This document shows positions 1 to 6,217 of a stretch of DNA of 22,774 nt, in pieces (position 1 is the first letter of the stretch; every line of letters starts with the position of its first letter). Source of the DNA: CALGSZ01 sp042408955 (lineage in GTDB: Bacteria > Chloroflexota > Chloroflexia > Thermomicrobiales > UBA6265); contig JBHOQQ010000158.1 in NCBI GenBank assembly GCA_042408955.1, positions 1 through 22,774 of the forward strand. Direction: 5' to 3'. The notes beneath the pieces were generated by a model, which was not told the origin of the DNA, did not search any database, and saw nothing but the letters and a program-made list of their open reading frames with translations. The position numbers and the translations under genes were made by a program.

Positions 1-753
1 CGTCCCGGAGGAGAAATCGGAATCCGACATCGGTCACATTCCCGGCGTGCCGGTAGTCGATCCAACCGAGGAATGCTGCCTCGACCGCCTGCTCGCGGAC
101 GACATGGGCCGGCGCATCGAGGAGGCGCGCCCAGGGGGTCAGGAAGAGCGCTTCGCCGCTTGCGCCGGTGAGATAGCCAATGAGGAGGGCGAACGCGACG
201 GCGACCGGCCGGCAGACCGCGCGGCCCCGGCGCTTTGGAGCACGGCCGGCGAGATGGCCTGATTGGGTCCACGAGGCAGCAACCAGCCGGCCCATGACGG
301 CAAGCGTCGACTCCCGGAATTGTCCAGGGAAAGCGCGAGCAATGGCGCTGGCGAGCATGGCCGGTGTCACCGGTGATCCGGGAGCCGCGGGGAGGACGGT
401 CTCCGCGGTGGCGCGGAGGACAGGATCGCGCGCCGATGCCATCAGCATTGCCAGAAGCGGCTGGGCGGGTGGGTCCACATCCCAAAGATCCCGCAGCGCC
501 CGAAACAGCGGAACGCTTGGATCGAGCGCGTAACGATCCCGCAGATAGCGATAGGTATCGTTGCGGCTATCGTGGGTGCGCTTGAGCAGGACATTTTCCG
601 CCACGATCGCCTGCTTGTAATCTGCGAGTGCGGCAGTGGGCGGCACCACACGAGGAGCTGTTGCAGTTCAGGCAGCATCAGCGTGCGGCACCAGCTTGCC
701 GGCGTGAGCCCTTCAAGAATCCCTGTTGTGCGCTCAGGAACGGTCACAATCAC
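1..753 (-). CDS. Uncharacterised protein, 3' end outside window, probable frameshift near 5' end
   Basis: From about 649 down to 1 the minus strand is open in one frame and reads like a real helical protein, with stretches such as AIVAENVLLKRTHDSR, RYLRDRYALDPS, PLLAMLMASARDPVLRAT and SWTQSGHLAGR; no stop is reached before the window edge. A TGA at 668-670 closes this frame upstream. The neighbouring frame, opening at a GTG at 753, continues plausibly as MLPELQQLL, so adding one base around 640-667 would join both parts into one longer gene. Without a frameshift the start would be a GTG at 649, which has no Shine-Dalgarno sequence. I do not recognise the family with certainty. The pattern of short helical repeats around 'PLLAML..ARDPVLR' reminds me of BrxA (DUF1819) proteins that head BREX operons, but that is a weak impression. 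Nothing visible shows catalytic residues, a signal peptide or membrane segments. Confidence 0.6.
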
Positions 754-1225
754 TCGTTTTCACGACTGCACGGATGCCACATTTGGGGCTCGCAAACCGT
801 TGACAGCGCTTGATTATAGCCAAGATTGGCGTGGCAGGAGCAAGCGCTGCTCCAAACGGATCAGTGCGTTCGGAATGCGGATCGGATATCGAAGCGATTG
901 CCGCGATTGGGCCGGCGCATGCGCTAGGCTCGTGCCCGTCGCACAGGTGCTGAAGGTGGAAGTAGGCCGCATAGCCCTGACATAAGCGTGCCGATGGCGA
1001 TCTTCGTCGCCTTGGCCAGGCATTGCAACGTCCTGCGCAAGAGCTGGAAGCGAGCGCACGTGATCCGGATATCCGGCGTCGTGGCCCGGCCCAGGGTTAC
1101 TTGCGCTGCCTTGCTCGCTGGCGAGCCCCAATTGGCATGGTAGCATTGGGGCAAAGACGCGCTCATGTTGACTGTACCACGCTGACAATTTGACCTGTTC
1201 AAGATACCAACCCGCGAGGAGACTG
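754..1225. other. Gene-free stretch with two adjacent hairpins
   Basis: No reading frame here has a start with a ribosome binding site or a recognisable motif, and the overlapping frames on the two strands look like random high-GC openings. Two adjacent inverted repeats are visible. One has 6-bp arms GCTCGC/GCGAGC at 1113-1126. The other has 8-bp arms GCCCCAAT/ATTGGGGC at 1125-1152. They lie about 75 bases before the zinc-ribbon gene and no T-run follows, so they are not typical terminators. The remainder may be decayed sequence, but no parent element was recognised. Confidence 0.45.
813..818 (-). promoter_or_regulatory. Candidate -10 box for the leftward gene
   Basis: The minus strand reads TATAAT here, a perfect -10 hexamer about 60 bases upstream of the GTG at 753. 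No good -35 match is seen at 16-18 bases spacing, so the call rests on the -10 box and its position alone. Confidence 0.3.
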
Positions 1226-1519
1226 ATGAACTGTCCCGTCTGCAACGTTGAGCTGCGCATGGCTGACCGGCAGGGGGTCGAGATTGACTACTGCCCCAAA
1301 TGCCGCGGCGTCTGGCTCGACCGGGGAGAGCTCGACAAGATCATCGAGCGCAGCGTGGAGACGCTCGATGACGACTGGGATGACCGCTACGAGCGCGGCG
1401 CCCCACGCGACTACCGCGCTCCAATGGCGCCCGAGCGGCGAGACTACGAGCGCGAGCACTCCGGTCACTACCGCAAGAAGCGGCGCTCATTCCTCGGCGA
1501 GCTCTTCGACTTCGACTGA
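1226..1519 (+). CDS. Small TFIIB-type zinc-ribbon protein (zf-TFIIB family)
   Basis: A 97-residue protein. Its N-terminus has the paired knuckles CPVC (Cys3, Cys6) and CPKC (Cys23, Cys26), followed by RGVWLDRGELDKI, which is the hallmark of the zf-TFIIB (PF13453) family. The four cysteines should hold one zinc ion. The rest, residues 45-97, is highly charged with many Arg, Asp and Glu, and probably disordered, ending in FLGELFDFD. The start is the ATG preceded by GAGGAG at 1216-1221; an upstream in-frame start at 1190 lacks a binding site. The family's function is not established; members are small stand-alone cytoplasmic proteins. It is monocistronic here, with non-coding sequence on both sides. 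Family assignment is secure, role unknown. Confidence 0.88.
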   Translation: MNCPVCNVELRMADRQGVEIDYCPKCRGVWLDRGELDKIIERSVETLDDDWDDRYERGAPRDYRAPMAPERRDYEREHSGHYRKKRRSFLGELFDFD

Positions 1520-1849
1520 GCGCTCTGTCCTCACCGGTCCATCACGAACCAGCCGCGCGGTCCGCTGGCTGGGGGACGTACCAGCCTGCATCGTGCTGAC
1601 CGGGCCCCGCACTTCGGATCTCGGACGGCCCGGCAAGACCGGGAGCCCAACCACGCATGCCGGTCGGCACGCCGTGCTTGTCCTGGTTGTTGGTGCATGT
1701 CCCATCTGGCCACGCTCGTGCACAAGGGGGCATCCAGCCCAACGCACCCCTCTTTTCGACCGGAACGCCGGAGGTGACGCTCACCGGTGGGCAAACGGGT
1801 GAGCGCGGAGCCACCACCAAGGCGACGCCACCACCGTCATGACGCTGCT
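1520..1849. other. Gene-free stretch downstream of the zinc-ribbon gene
   Basis: Several frames are open here on both strands because of high GC, but none has a ribosome binding site, a conserved motif or protein-like composition. No clear rho-independent terminator for the zinc-ribbon gene was found. The right end, from about 1818, contains the words CCACCACC and CCACCGTCAT that recur in the adjoining repeat. Confidence 0.45.
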
Positions 1850-2098
1850 ATGCCGCGTCATTCTGAACGCACCACCGTCATTCCGAGGCGAAGCTGAGGA
1901 ATCTCTCCCGTCCATGCCGATCCCCTGCGAGCGAGAGATAGGGTGCGCGCATCAGGCGCCCTGCCCCAGGTCATAGGCGTCGAGAGATCCCTCGCTTCGC
2001 ACGCTCGCGCTAGAGCGAACGGGCTGAGTGTTGACGGGTGCCGCGTGTGCACGATCCAGATGACGGTTTGCTAGGAATCAGCGAGGGATCGTTAGGCC
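1850..2098. repeat. Degenerate interspersed palindromic repeat (MITE/REP-like)
   Basis: The left arm at 1873-1907 reads ACCGTCATTCCGAGG, then GCGAAGCTGAGGAATCTCTC. The right part at 1982-2001 contains GAGAGATCCCTCGCTTCGC, which is the reverse complement of the left arm with only a few differences. The outer ends ACCGTCAT (1873-1880) and ATGACGGT (2060-2067) are exact inverted repeats, giving an element of about 195 bp. A partial extra copy of the outer end (CGTCATTCTGA) sits at 1856-1866, and CAGCGAGGGATCG near 2080-2092 is another fragment. Repeats of the type GTCATTC-GAGCGAAGC-GAGGAATCT are known as multicopy intergenic elements in many bacterial genomes. No transposase is present, so it would be non-autonomous. 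Confidence 0.65.
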
Positions 2099-2158
2099 GA
2101 GCCAACACGGCATGGGGTACGATCCTGGTCAAGATTCCGTGACGACGTACGCCGTGCA

Positions 2159-3016
2159 CTACCGGCCCGCCGAGACGGCCGAGGGATCGACGCCAACGGT
2201 GATCGTGCCGATCAGTCCCTCATCGACGAATCCAGACAGGTCCAGCAGAAAGCCCGGCTCATCGCCGTGACCATTGAAAATGTTGTCCTGCGCGTTGTGA
2301 ATCCGACCCTGGTCGGATTCCCGTGCGTACGCCGGAGTCGCAAGCACTTGGGCGCTGATCGCTTCGTCGAAGAAAAGCTGACCGGTGTGAACGGAATGCC
2401 CGCCCTGGTACGTCAACCCGCCTTCTGGTGTCGCCGCCGCCAGCGGATCAGCCGCTGCCGTTTCCGGAGCACCTCCAACGTGCACTTTCATGTGGATGTG
2501 AATCGTACGCCCGGCATACCACCCAGGATAGATGGTACGAAACGTCACCTGGCCAGTGGCATCTGTGAGCTGAACGCCACGCAGAAAGGTCGTTTGCGCG
2601 TTCTCTTGGCCTGCAGGTGCGCTGCCACCTCCCGGATTCTCACCGGTGATGCCGGAGTAGTATCCCTGGGCATCGCAATGCCAGATATCGACCGCGGCAT
2701 TTGCCAGCGGGGAGCAGGTGGTCACGTCTTGCACGGTGATGCGGAGGGTAAGGGGCACACCCGGCTTGCCCTCGGTAATGTCCTGGCGGATGAGCTGCCC
2801 CGGCACGTAGTACGGCCCCTCGGTCAGCTCTGGAGTCAGCAGACACGGTGTCGCCGTCGCCTCGCTCGCAGCGGGCGTCTGGGCCTCGGTACGTACACTC
2901 GCCATCCCAGCGATACCGAGGCCTGCCGCCGCAATCCCGGCCTTGACCACGCTCCGGCGCGTGACGCTCCGTCCCGGCGGTACATCGGTGCCATGCTCAC
3001 GGGAGTGTTGATCCAT
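2159..3016 (-). CDS. Tat-exported intradiol ring-cleavage dioxygenase-like protein
   Basis: A 285-residue protein when started at the ATG at 3016, which has AAGGA nine bases upstream. An in-frame ATG at 3034 would add six residues but lacks a binding site. It begins with a twin-arginine signal (Arg20-Arg21 in VTRRSVVKAG, then a hydrophobic run to about residue 45). The mature part carries intradiol dioxygenase features: LTPELTEGPYY near 60, AAVDIWHCDAQGYYSG near 107-122, and TIYPGWYAGR followed by HIH (His173, His175). In this family two Tyr and two His bind non-haem Fe(III); here these would be Tyr120, Tyr167, His173 and His175. Catechol and protocatechuate dioxygenases are normally cytoplasmic, while exported members of this family are known but mostly uncharacterised, so the substrate is open. 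It is the last gene of the minus-strand cluster, about 75 bp after its neighbour. Confidence 0.9.
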   Translation of the reverse strand: MDQHSREHGTDVPPGRSVTRRSVVKAGIAAAGLGIAGMASVRTEAQTPAASEATATPCLLTPELTEGPYYVPGQLIRQDITEGKPGVPLTLRITVQDVTTCSPLANAAVDIWHCDAQGYYSGITGENPGGGSAPAGQENAQTTFLRGVQLTDATGQVTFRTIYPGWYAGRTIHIHMKVHVGGAPETAAADPLAAATPEGGLTYQGGHSVHTGQLFFDEAISAQVLATPAYARESDQGRIHNAQDNIFNGHGDEPGFLLDLSGFVDEGLIGTITVGVDPSAVSAGR

Positions 3017-3093
3017 CGGAGTCGATCCTTTCATGGCAAGGCGCCTTGGCGAGCGGAGCCGCCAGCCGGGCGGCTCCGCCGCGTGGATTGGCG

Positions 3094-3939
3094 CTAGGCG
3101 CTACCAAAGGTAGGAGCGGGAACCTCGACAGGTGTCTGATTGGTCTCGTCTGCGTTCTCGCCTTCGTCGTTGCCCGATTCATCCGGCCAGCGCCGGCGAT
3201 CTCCCCGCCTGCCACCTTTCCCAAATCCAGGGCCCTCGGGGCCATCCTCAGGTCCGAACCCGCGCTTTTGCCGACCGAATTTGCCACCATCCAGACCGGC
3301 GGCGAGCGCGGCTGCCTCGGCCGTGCTGCCCGCTGCGCGAGCCAGGGCCCCAGCTTTGGCATAGGTCCCCGCGTTGTACGCGTCATAGGCCGATTGGTAG
3401 AGCTGCTGGGCAATGGAGAGTGTTTCCGTCACGTTGGTGTCGGGAGCGTTAGACGCCAGGTCGCTGATTTGGGTGATTGCCCCATGTACCGCGGCCACAA
3501 CTCGGCTCGTCCGGGCTTGCTGCGAAGGCAAGCCGAAGTTGGATAGCTCGCCCACGATCACCGCGGACGCGGCCCGCGCCAGCGAGATCGCCGCGTGCGC
3601 CTGCTGGAATGTTTCGACATCAGTCAGTGTGGTGGCGCTGGCAACTTGATCGCGAAACGCCGATGCCTTTGCGAGCAACTGATCGACGAGGGTCACGTCG
3701 ATCGAGGAGCTAACAGCATCCCGGTCTGCCTGCACCTGCGCGATGACGTCATCGATCCGCTGGAGCAACGTTGGTGTTGCTCCCTCCGTCGTACCGCCCG
3801 CCGAGGGCGTCGTGGACGAACCCGGCACAGGCGTGCTCTCCTGTGCCTTGCCGAGCGTGGCCCCGAGGGCGGTTGCCAATCCCACGCCCGCGGCTCCAGC
3901 CAGAACCGATCGGCGGTTGATTCTCCCTGAGCGAGTCAT
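3094..3939 (-). CDS. Tat-exported helical protein with Gly/Arg/Asp-rich C-terminus
   Basis: A 281-residue protein, not assigned to a family. It starts with a twin-arginine signal (Arg9-Arg10 in INRRSVLAG, then an Ala/Gly/Leu-rich segment to about residue 32). A Ser/Thr/Pro/Gly linker follows to about residue 57. Residues 58-215 are Ala-rich and predicted helical by eye, with regularly spaced hydrophobics and few prolines, compatible with an exported helical bundle. Residues 218-260 are low complexity, rich in Gly, Arg, Lys and acidic residues, ending in a Pro/Val-rich tail. No catalytic motif or cysteine pair is visible. The start is well supported by AAAGGAGG just upstream. A short hairpin (3953-3967) lies directly before the ribosome binding site. 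It sits between the membrane protein and the dioxygenase on the same strand, so co-expression is likely. Confidence 0.75.
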   Translation of the reverse strand: MTRSGRINRRSVLAGAAGVGLATALGATLGKAQESTPVPGSSTTPSAGGTTEGATPTLLQRIDDVIAQVQADRDAVSSSIDVTLVDQLLAKASAFRDQVASATTLTDVETFQQAHAAISLARAASAVIVGELSNFGLPSQQARTSRVVAAVHGAITQISDLASNAPDTNVTETLSIAQQLYQSAYDAYNAGTYAKAGALARAAGSTAEAAALAAGLDGGKFGRQKRGFGPEDGPEGPGFGKGGRRGDRRRWPDESGNDEGENADETNQTPVEVPAPTFGSA

Positions 3940-3952
3940 TTGGACCTCCTTT

Positions 3953-3967
3953 GTCCTCTGTGAGGAC
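3953..3967 (-). promoter_or_regulatory. Small hairpin directly before a ribosome binding site
   Basis: GTCCTC and GAGGAC form a 6-bp stem with a 3-base loop. On the minus-strand transcript it lies immediately 5' of AAAGGAGG for the gene starting at 3939, so it could influence translation or mRNA stability. Confidence 0.3.
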
Positions 3968-3981
3968 GTCTAGCAATTCCC

Positions 3982-4004
3982 CCGGACACCGACGGGGTGT
4001 CCGG
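3982..4004 (-). terminator. Intercistronic hairpin, possible partial terminator
   Basis: A perfect 9-bp stem (CCGGACACC / GGTGTCCGG) with a 5-base loop lies between the membrane protein stop at 4018 and the next start at 3939. On the minus strand it is followed by GGGGAATTGCT rather than a clean T-run, so it may be an attenuator or mRNA-processing structure instead of a full terminator. Confidence 0.35.
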
Positions 4005-4017
4005 ACCAATCGCGTGA

Positions 4018-4527
4018 TTAGTCGGTGGCGTAGCCACGCCCGCTGACGGCTTCAGCGCGTCGTGGGCTGCGCGCGGTCACCATGGACACGGGAGCCAGCA
4101 CGATGCTGGCATACGTCGCGGCGATGCCCGTCGCCGCCGCCGCGGCCAGGGCGGCCGGCGCCAGGATCGGCGCGCCACCTTGCAGCGTCGAGCGAATGAC
4201 CGTTGCGGTGTCCGCGTGCGGCCGCACCTCATGGACAAACTCAAGATTCCCTTCAACGTGCTCCCAGATGCCCCAGAGACTGCCGAGCGCAATCACGATC
4301 AGGACGGCCCGGACCGCGACGAGGGTGCGTCCTTCTTGCCGGGTCCACGCCACGGCCACCGCCACGAGACCGATGGCACAGAGCGCAAAGGGAACGAACT
4401 GGACGGCATCCTGATAATGCTTGGCGGCGATCAGTTCGGCGATCGTCCCGGCAAACATCGCCGCGGCGAGCAGATGGAGAAACCGGTGCAGGCGCCGGAG
4501 AGCAGGGTGTCGCTCCATGGCCGTCAC
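4018..4527 (-). CDS. Small integral membrane protein, four predicted helices
   Basis: A 169-residue protein with about four hydrophobic spans, near residues 13-33, 42-60, 72-88 and 117-148 (the last long enough to be one long or two short helices). A basic N-terminus (HPALRRLHRFLH) precedes the first. The loop between spans three and four contains EHVEGNLEFVHEVRP, which may face outside. The GTG start at 4527 overlaps the stop of the upstream helix-hairpin-helix gene (GTGA overlap), implying translational coupling; an ATG three codons in, at 4518, is an alternative. No family was recognised. Its position between exported proteins suggests it acts at the membrane with them, for example as anchor or channel, but that is inference. 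Confidence 0.75.
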   Translation of the reverse strand: MTAMERHPALRRLHRFLHLLAAAMFAGTIAELIAAKHYQDAVQFVPFALCAIGLVAVAVAWTRQEGRTLVAVRAVLIVIALGSLWGIWEHVEGNLEFVHEVRPHADTATVIRSTLQGGAPILAPAALAAAAATGIAATYASIVLAPVSMVTARSPRRAEAVSGRGYATD

Positions 4528-5444
4528 GCCTCCACGAGATACGCCGGCGCGAGCGCGGCAAAATCAGGAGTGACGAGCTTGCCCAATGCCGCGAGAAATG
4601 CCGCCTGATCCGCGTACGGGCGACCACGTGCAAGGGCTTTTGCCTTATCAGCGTCAACGCCTGGCAACTGCTGCAAGGTAGCTTCATCAGCCTGGTTCGG
4701 ATCTACCGGGACGAACACGTAGCGCTCATACCCAGCGACAACATCTGCATCGACGTATTTGCCGATCTCCTTGCGAAACTGCTCGATACTCGCGTACGGC
4801 CGGTATTCTGTGAATTCGCGGACCATCCGGTCGCCAGTGCCAGGAATCGCCAGAATCTGATCTTCGGTCATGGTGTTGAGGTTGTATTTGATCCAGGTTG
4901 CTTGGCCGGAGGCAGTGGAGGCCAGGAAGGCTTGGGCCAGGCCAACTTGCTCCTCCGTGACGAGCTTGCTCAGCGCGTCCAAGAAGGCAGCGTCACCGGC
5001 GTAGGGACCGCCGTCGAGCAAAGCTTTGGCCTTGTCGGCATCTACGCCTGGCAACTGCTGAATCGTGTCCGCATCGGCGCTTGCCGGGTCGACCGGGACA
5101 AAGAGATAGGCTTCGTAGCCCGTGACGATCTCCTGGTCGACGTACTTGCCGATCTCTTTGCGGAATTGGGCAATGCTGGCATAGGGCCGGTATTCCTCGA
5201 ACTCCGTGACCATGCGGTCGCCCGTCCCAGGAATGGCGAGAATCGTTTCCTTGGAGATGGTGTTCAGGTTGTATTTGATCCAGGCAGCCTCACCTGGAAG
5301 AATGCTGATGCCCGGAGCCGGCGTGGCAACCGTCTGCGCCCACGCCAGGCGTTGCCCGACACCGAGCGCCAAGCCAACTCCCGCAGCGACGTGCAGGAAC
5401 CGGCGCCGCGAGAACGTGGGAACCTGCTCAATTCGAACATGCAT
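4524..5444 (-). CDS. Tat-exported helix-hairpin-helix protein with tandem duplication
   Basis: A 306-residue protein starting at the ATG at 5444, preceded by AAGGAGG eight bases upstream; longer frames reaching 5771 have no binding site and no protein-like content. Arg13-Arg15 followed by FLH and a hydrophobic stretch to about residue 36 form a twin-arginine signal. Residues 55-174 and 184-303 are two copies of the same unit of about 120 residues, sharing blocks such as WIKYNLNT, ILAIPGTGDRMV, YRPYASI.QFRKEIGKYV and QQLPGVDADKAKAL. Each unit holds two helix-hairpin-helix motifs (IPGTGD type and LPGVDA type), giving four in all. Such motifs usually bind the DNA backbone, and exported ones occur in ComEA-type DNA receptors, but this protein lacks the usual ComEA layout. 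It heads the four-gene minus-strand cluster, overlapping the next gene by four bases. Confidence 0.85.
   Translation of the reverse strand: MHVRIEQVPTFSRRRFLHVAAGVGLALGVGQRLAWAQTVATPAPGISILPGEAAWIKYNLNTISKETILAIPGTGDRMVTEFEEYRPYASIAQFRKEIGKYVDQEIVTGYEAYLFVPVDPASADADTIQQLPGVDADKAKALLDGGPYAGDAAFLDALSKLVTEEQVGLAQAFLASTASGQATWIKYNLNTMTEDQILAIPGTGDRMVREFTEYRPYASIEQFRKEIGKYVDADVVAGYERYVFVPVDPNQADEATLQQLPGVDADKAKALARGRPYADQAAFLAALGKLVTPDFAALAPAYLVEA
4536..4895 (-). repeat. Internal duplication, second unit
   Basis: This encodes residues 184-303 of the helix-hairpin-helix protein, the second copy of the unit at 4923-5282. Long identical protein blocks are shared, with divergence concentrated in surface-type positions. 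Confidence 0.85.
4923..5282 (-). repeat. Internal duplication, first unit
   Basis: This encodes residues 55-174 of the helix-hairpin-helix protein. The two units are separated by nine residues (period 129 residues) and align without gaps over about 120 residues. Confidence 0.85.
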
Positions 5445-5466
5445 CGCGCAGACCTCCTTCTGAATC

Positions 5467-5487
5467 CGCACTGCTCGTCGCAGTGCG
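5467..5487 (-). promoter_or_regulatory. Hairpin in the leader of the Tat-exported cluster
   Basis: CGCACTGC and GCAGTGCG form a perfect 8-bp stem with a 5-base loop. It ends about 9 bases before the ribosome binding site of the gene starting at 5444. It could be an operator or a translational control element; no T-run follows. Confidence 0.35.
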
Positions 5488-5938
5488 CCAACCACGATGG
5501 GCACGCAGGACCACACTCGCGGTCTCCGTTTGGAGCCCGAGCCATTCATTCGGCCTTCGGTGCCACCCGTGACTATGAGGCGTGGCCCTGCCAACGACCC
5601 GTTCCCGACTATGCCGTTGTCACCTGAACGCAGCCTGCAGGCTTCCTGAAGCGTGCATGAAGAAACGACACAAGAGGAACCATTCTGGGTGAGGCAACCA
5701 AATGCCAGGTAGCCCTGAATGCCGAATCGATCGCCAGGTTCGTGGCGCGGCATGGGTGAGGAGAAGCGCAAGAGCGCCGCGCTGGTGGGCGACGGCGCTC
5801 CTGGGCGTCCTGTGTCTGAAGAGGACCGATCAGGTGGGACTTGGCCGGTTGTTCAGAGAAGCACTTGGGGATTGAGCGGCGGCCAAGCCCAACACGTGCT
5901 TAGGCCGTGCGGAGCAAATCTGGCAAGCAAACGGACGG
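5488..5938. other. Gene-free stretch upstream of the Tat-exported cluster
   Basis: Frames are open on both strands but none has a binding site or conserved motif. The promoter of the leftward cluster should be here; I see no convincing -35/-10 pair. The region separates the broken small gene at 5939-6185 from the cluster. Confidence 0.4.
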
Positions 5939-6185
5939 TTACTCCCGCTCGCCAAAGAGTAATTCCGCATGTCCTCGGAGAGATCGCCCGGTCCCTCGAA
6001 GCGTCCAACGATGCGATGAAAGCGCTCAATCACCTCAGGCCCCGTGCAACTGGCTTGGCGAGCTCCGACTTCGCCTCCTCGATAGGTAGACCGATGCGAG
6101 GCCTCTTCTGCCGGGCAAGCGTCGCTTCCACCTGGTCAAGGCGCTCTTCGAGCCGGGTCACGCGCTCCTCGATCGTCAATGCCAT
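5939..6185 (-). pseudogene. Small gene with two single-base deletions, antitoxin-like
   Basis: An ATG at 6185 with AGGAGG just upstream opens a 51-residue frame (MALTIEERVTRLEERLDQVEA, a heptad-like coiled coil) that stops at 6030. The adjacent frame from 6033 continues in the same style (VIERFHRIVGRFEGPGDLSE, then DMRNY), and a third frame supplies LFGERE and a TAA at 5939-5941. Adding one G to the GGGG run near 6041-6044 and one C in the TACTC near 5959 would restore one protein of about 82 residues. Short proteins with an N-terminal coiled coil and a C-terminal '-GPGDLSE..-YLFG-' ending resemble VapB-like antitoxins next to PIN toxins, but no toxin gene follows. It lies 33 bp downstream of the oxidoreductase stop, so it was probably the last gene of that operon. 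It is either a true pseudogene or an assembly artefact. Confidence 0.65.
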
Positions 6186-6217
6186 CCCGAGCCTCCTAGG
6201 CATCCTGCGCTGATCCC

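Noticed and set aside
814..1260. Minus-strand frame of 148 codons as a possible gene
   Set aside because: No binding site, no conserved motif, Ser/Arg/Pro-rich random-like composition, and it runs into the zinc-ribbon gene.
4203..5627. Long plus-strand open frame opposite the exported cluster
   Set aside because: It has no binding site or domain, while the minus strand carries Shine-Dalgarno sites, Tat signals and repeated motifs.
5719..6213. Plus-strand frame of 164 codons
   Set aside because: It covers the broken minus-strand gene, which has a clear ribosome binding site and coiled-coil start.
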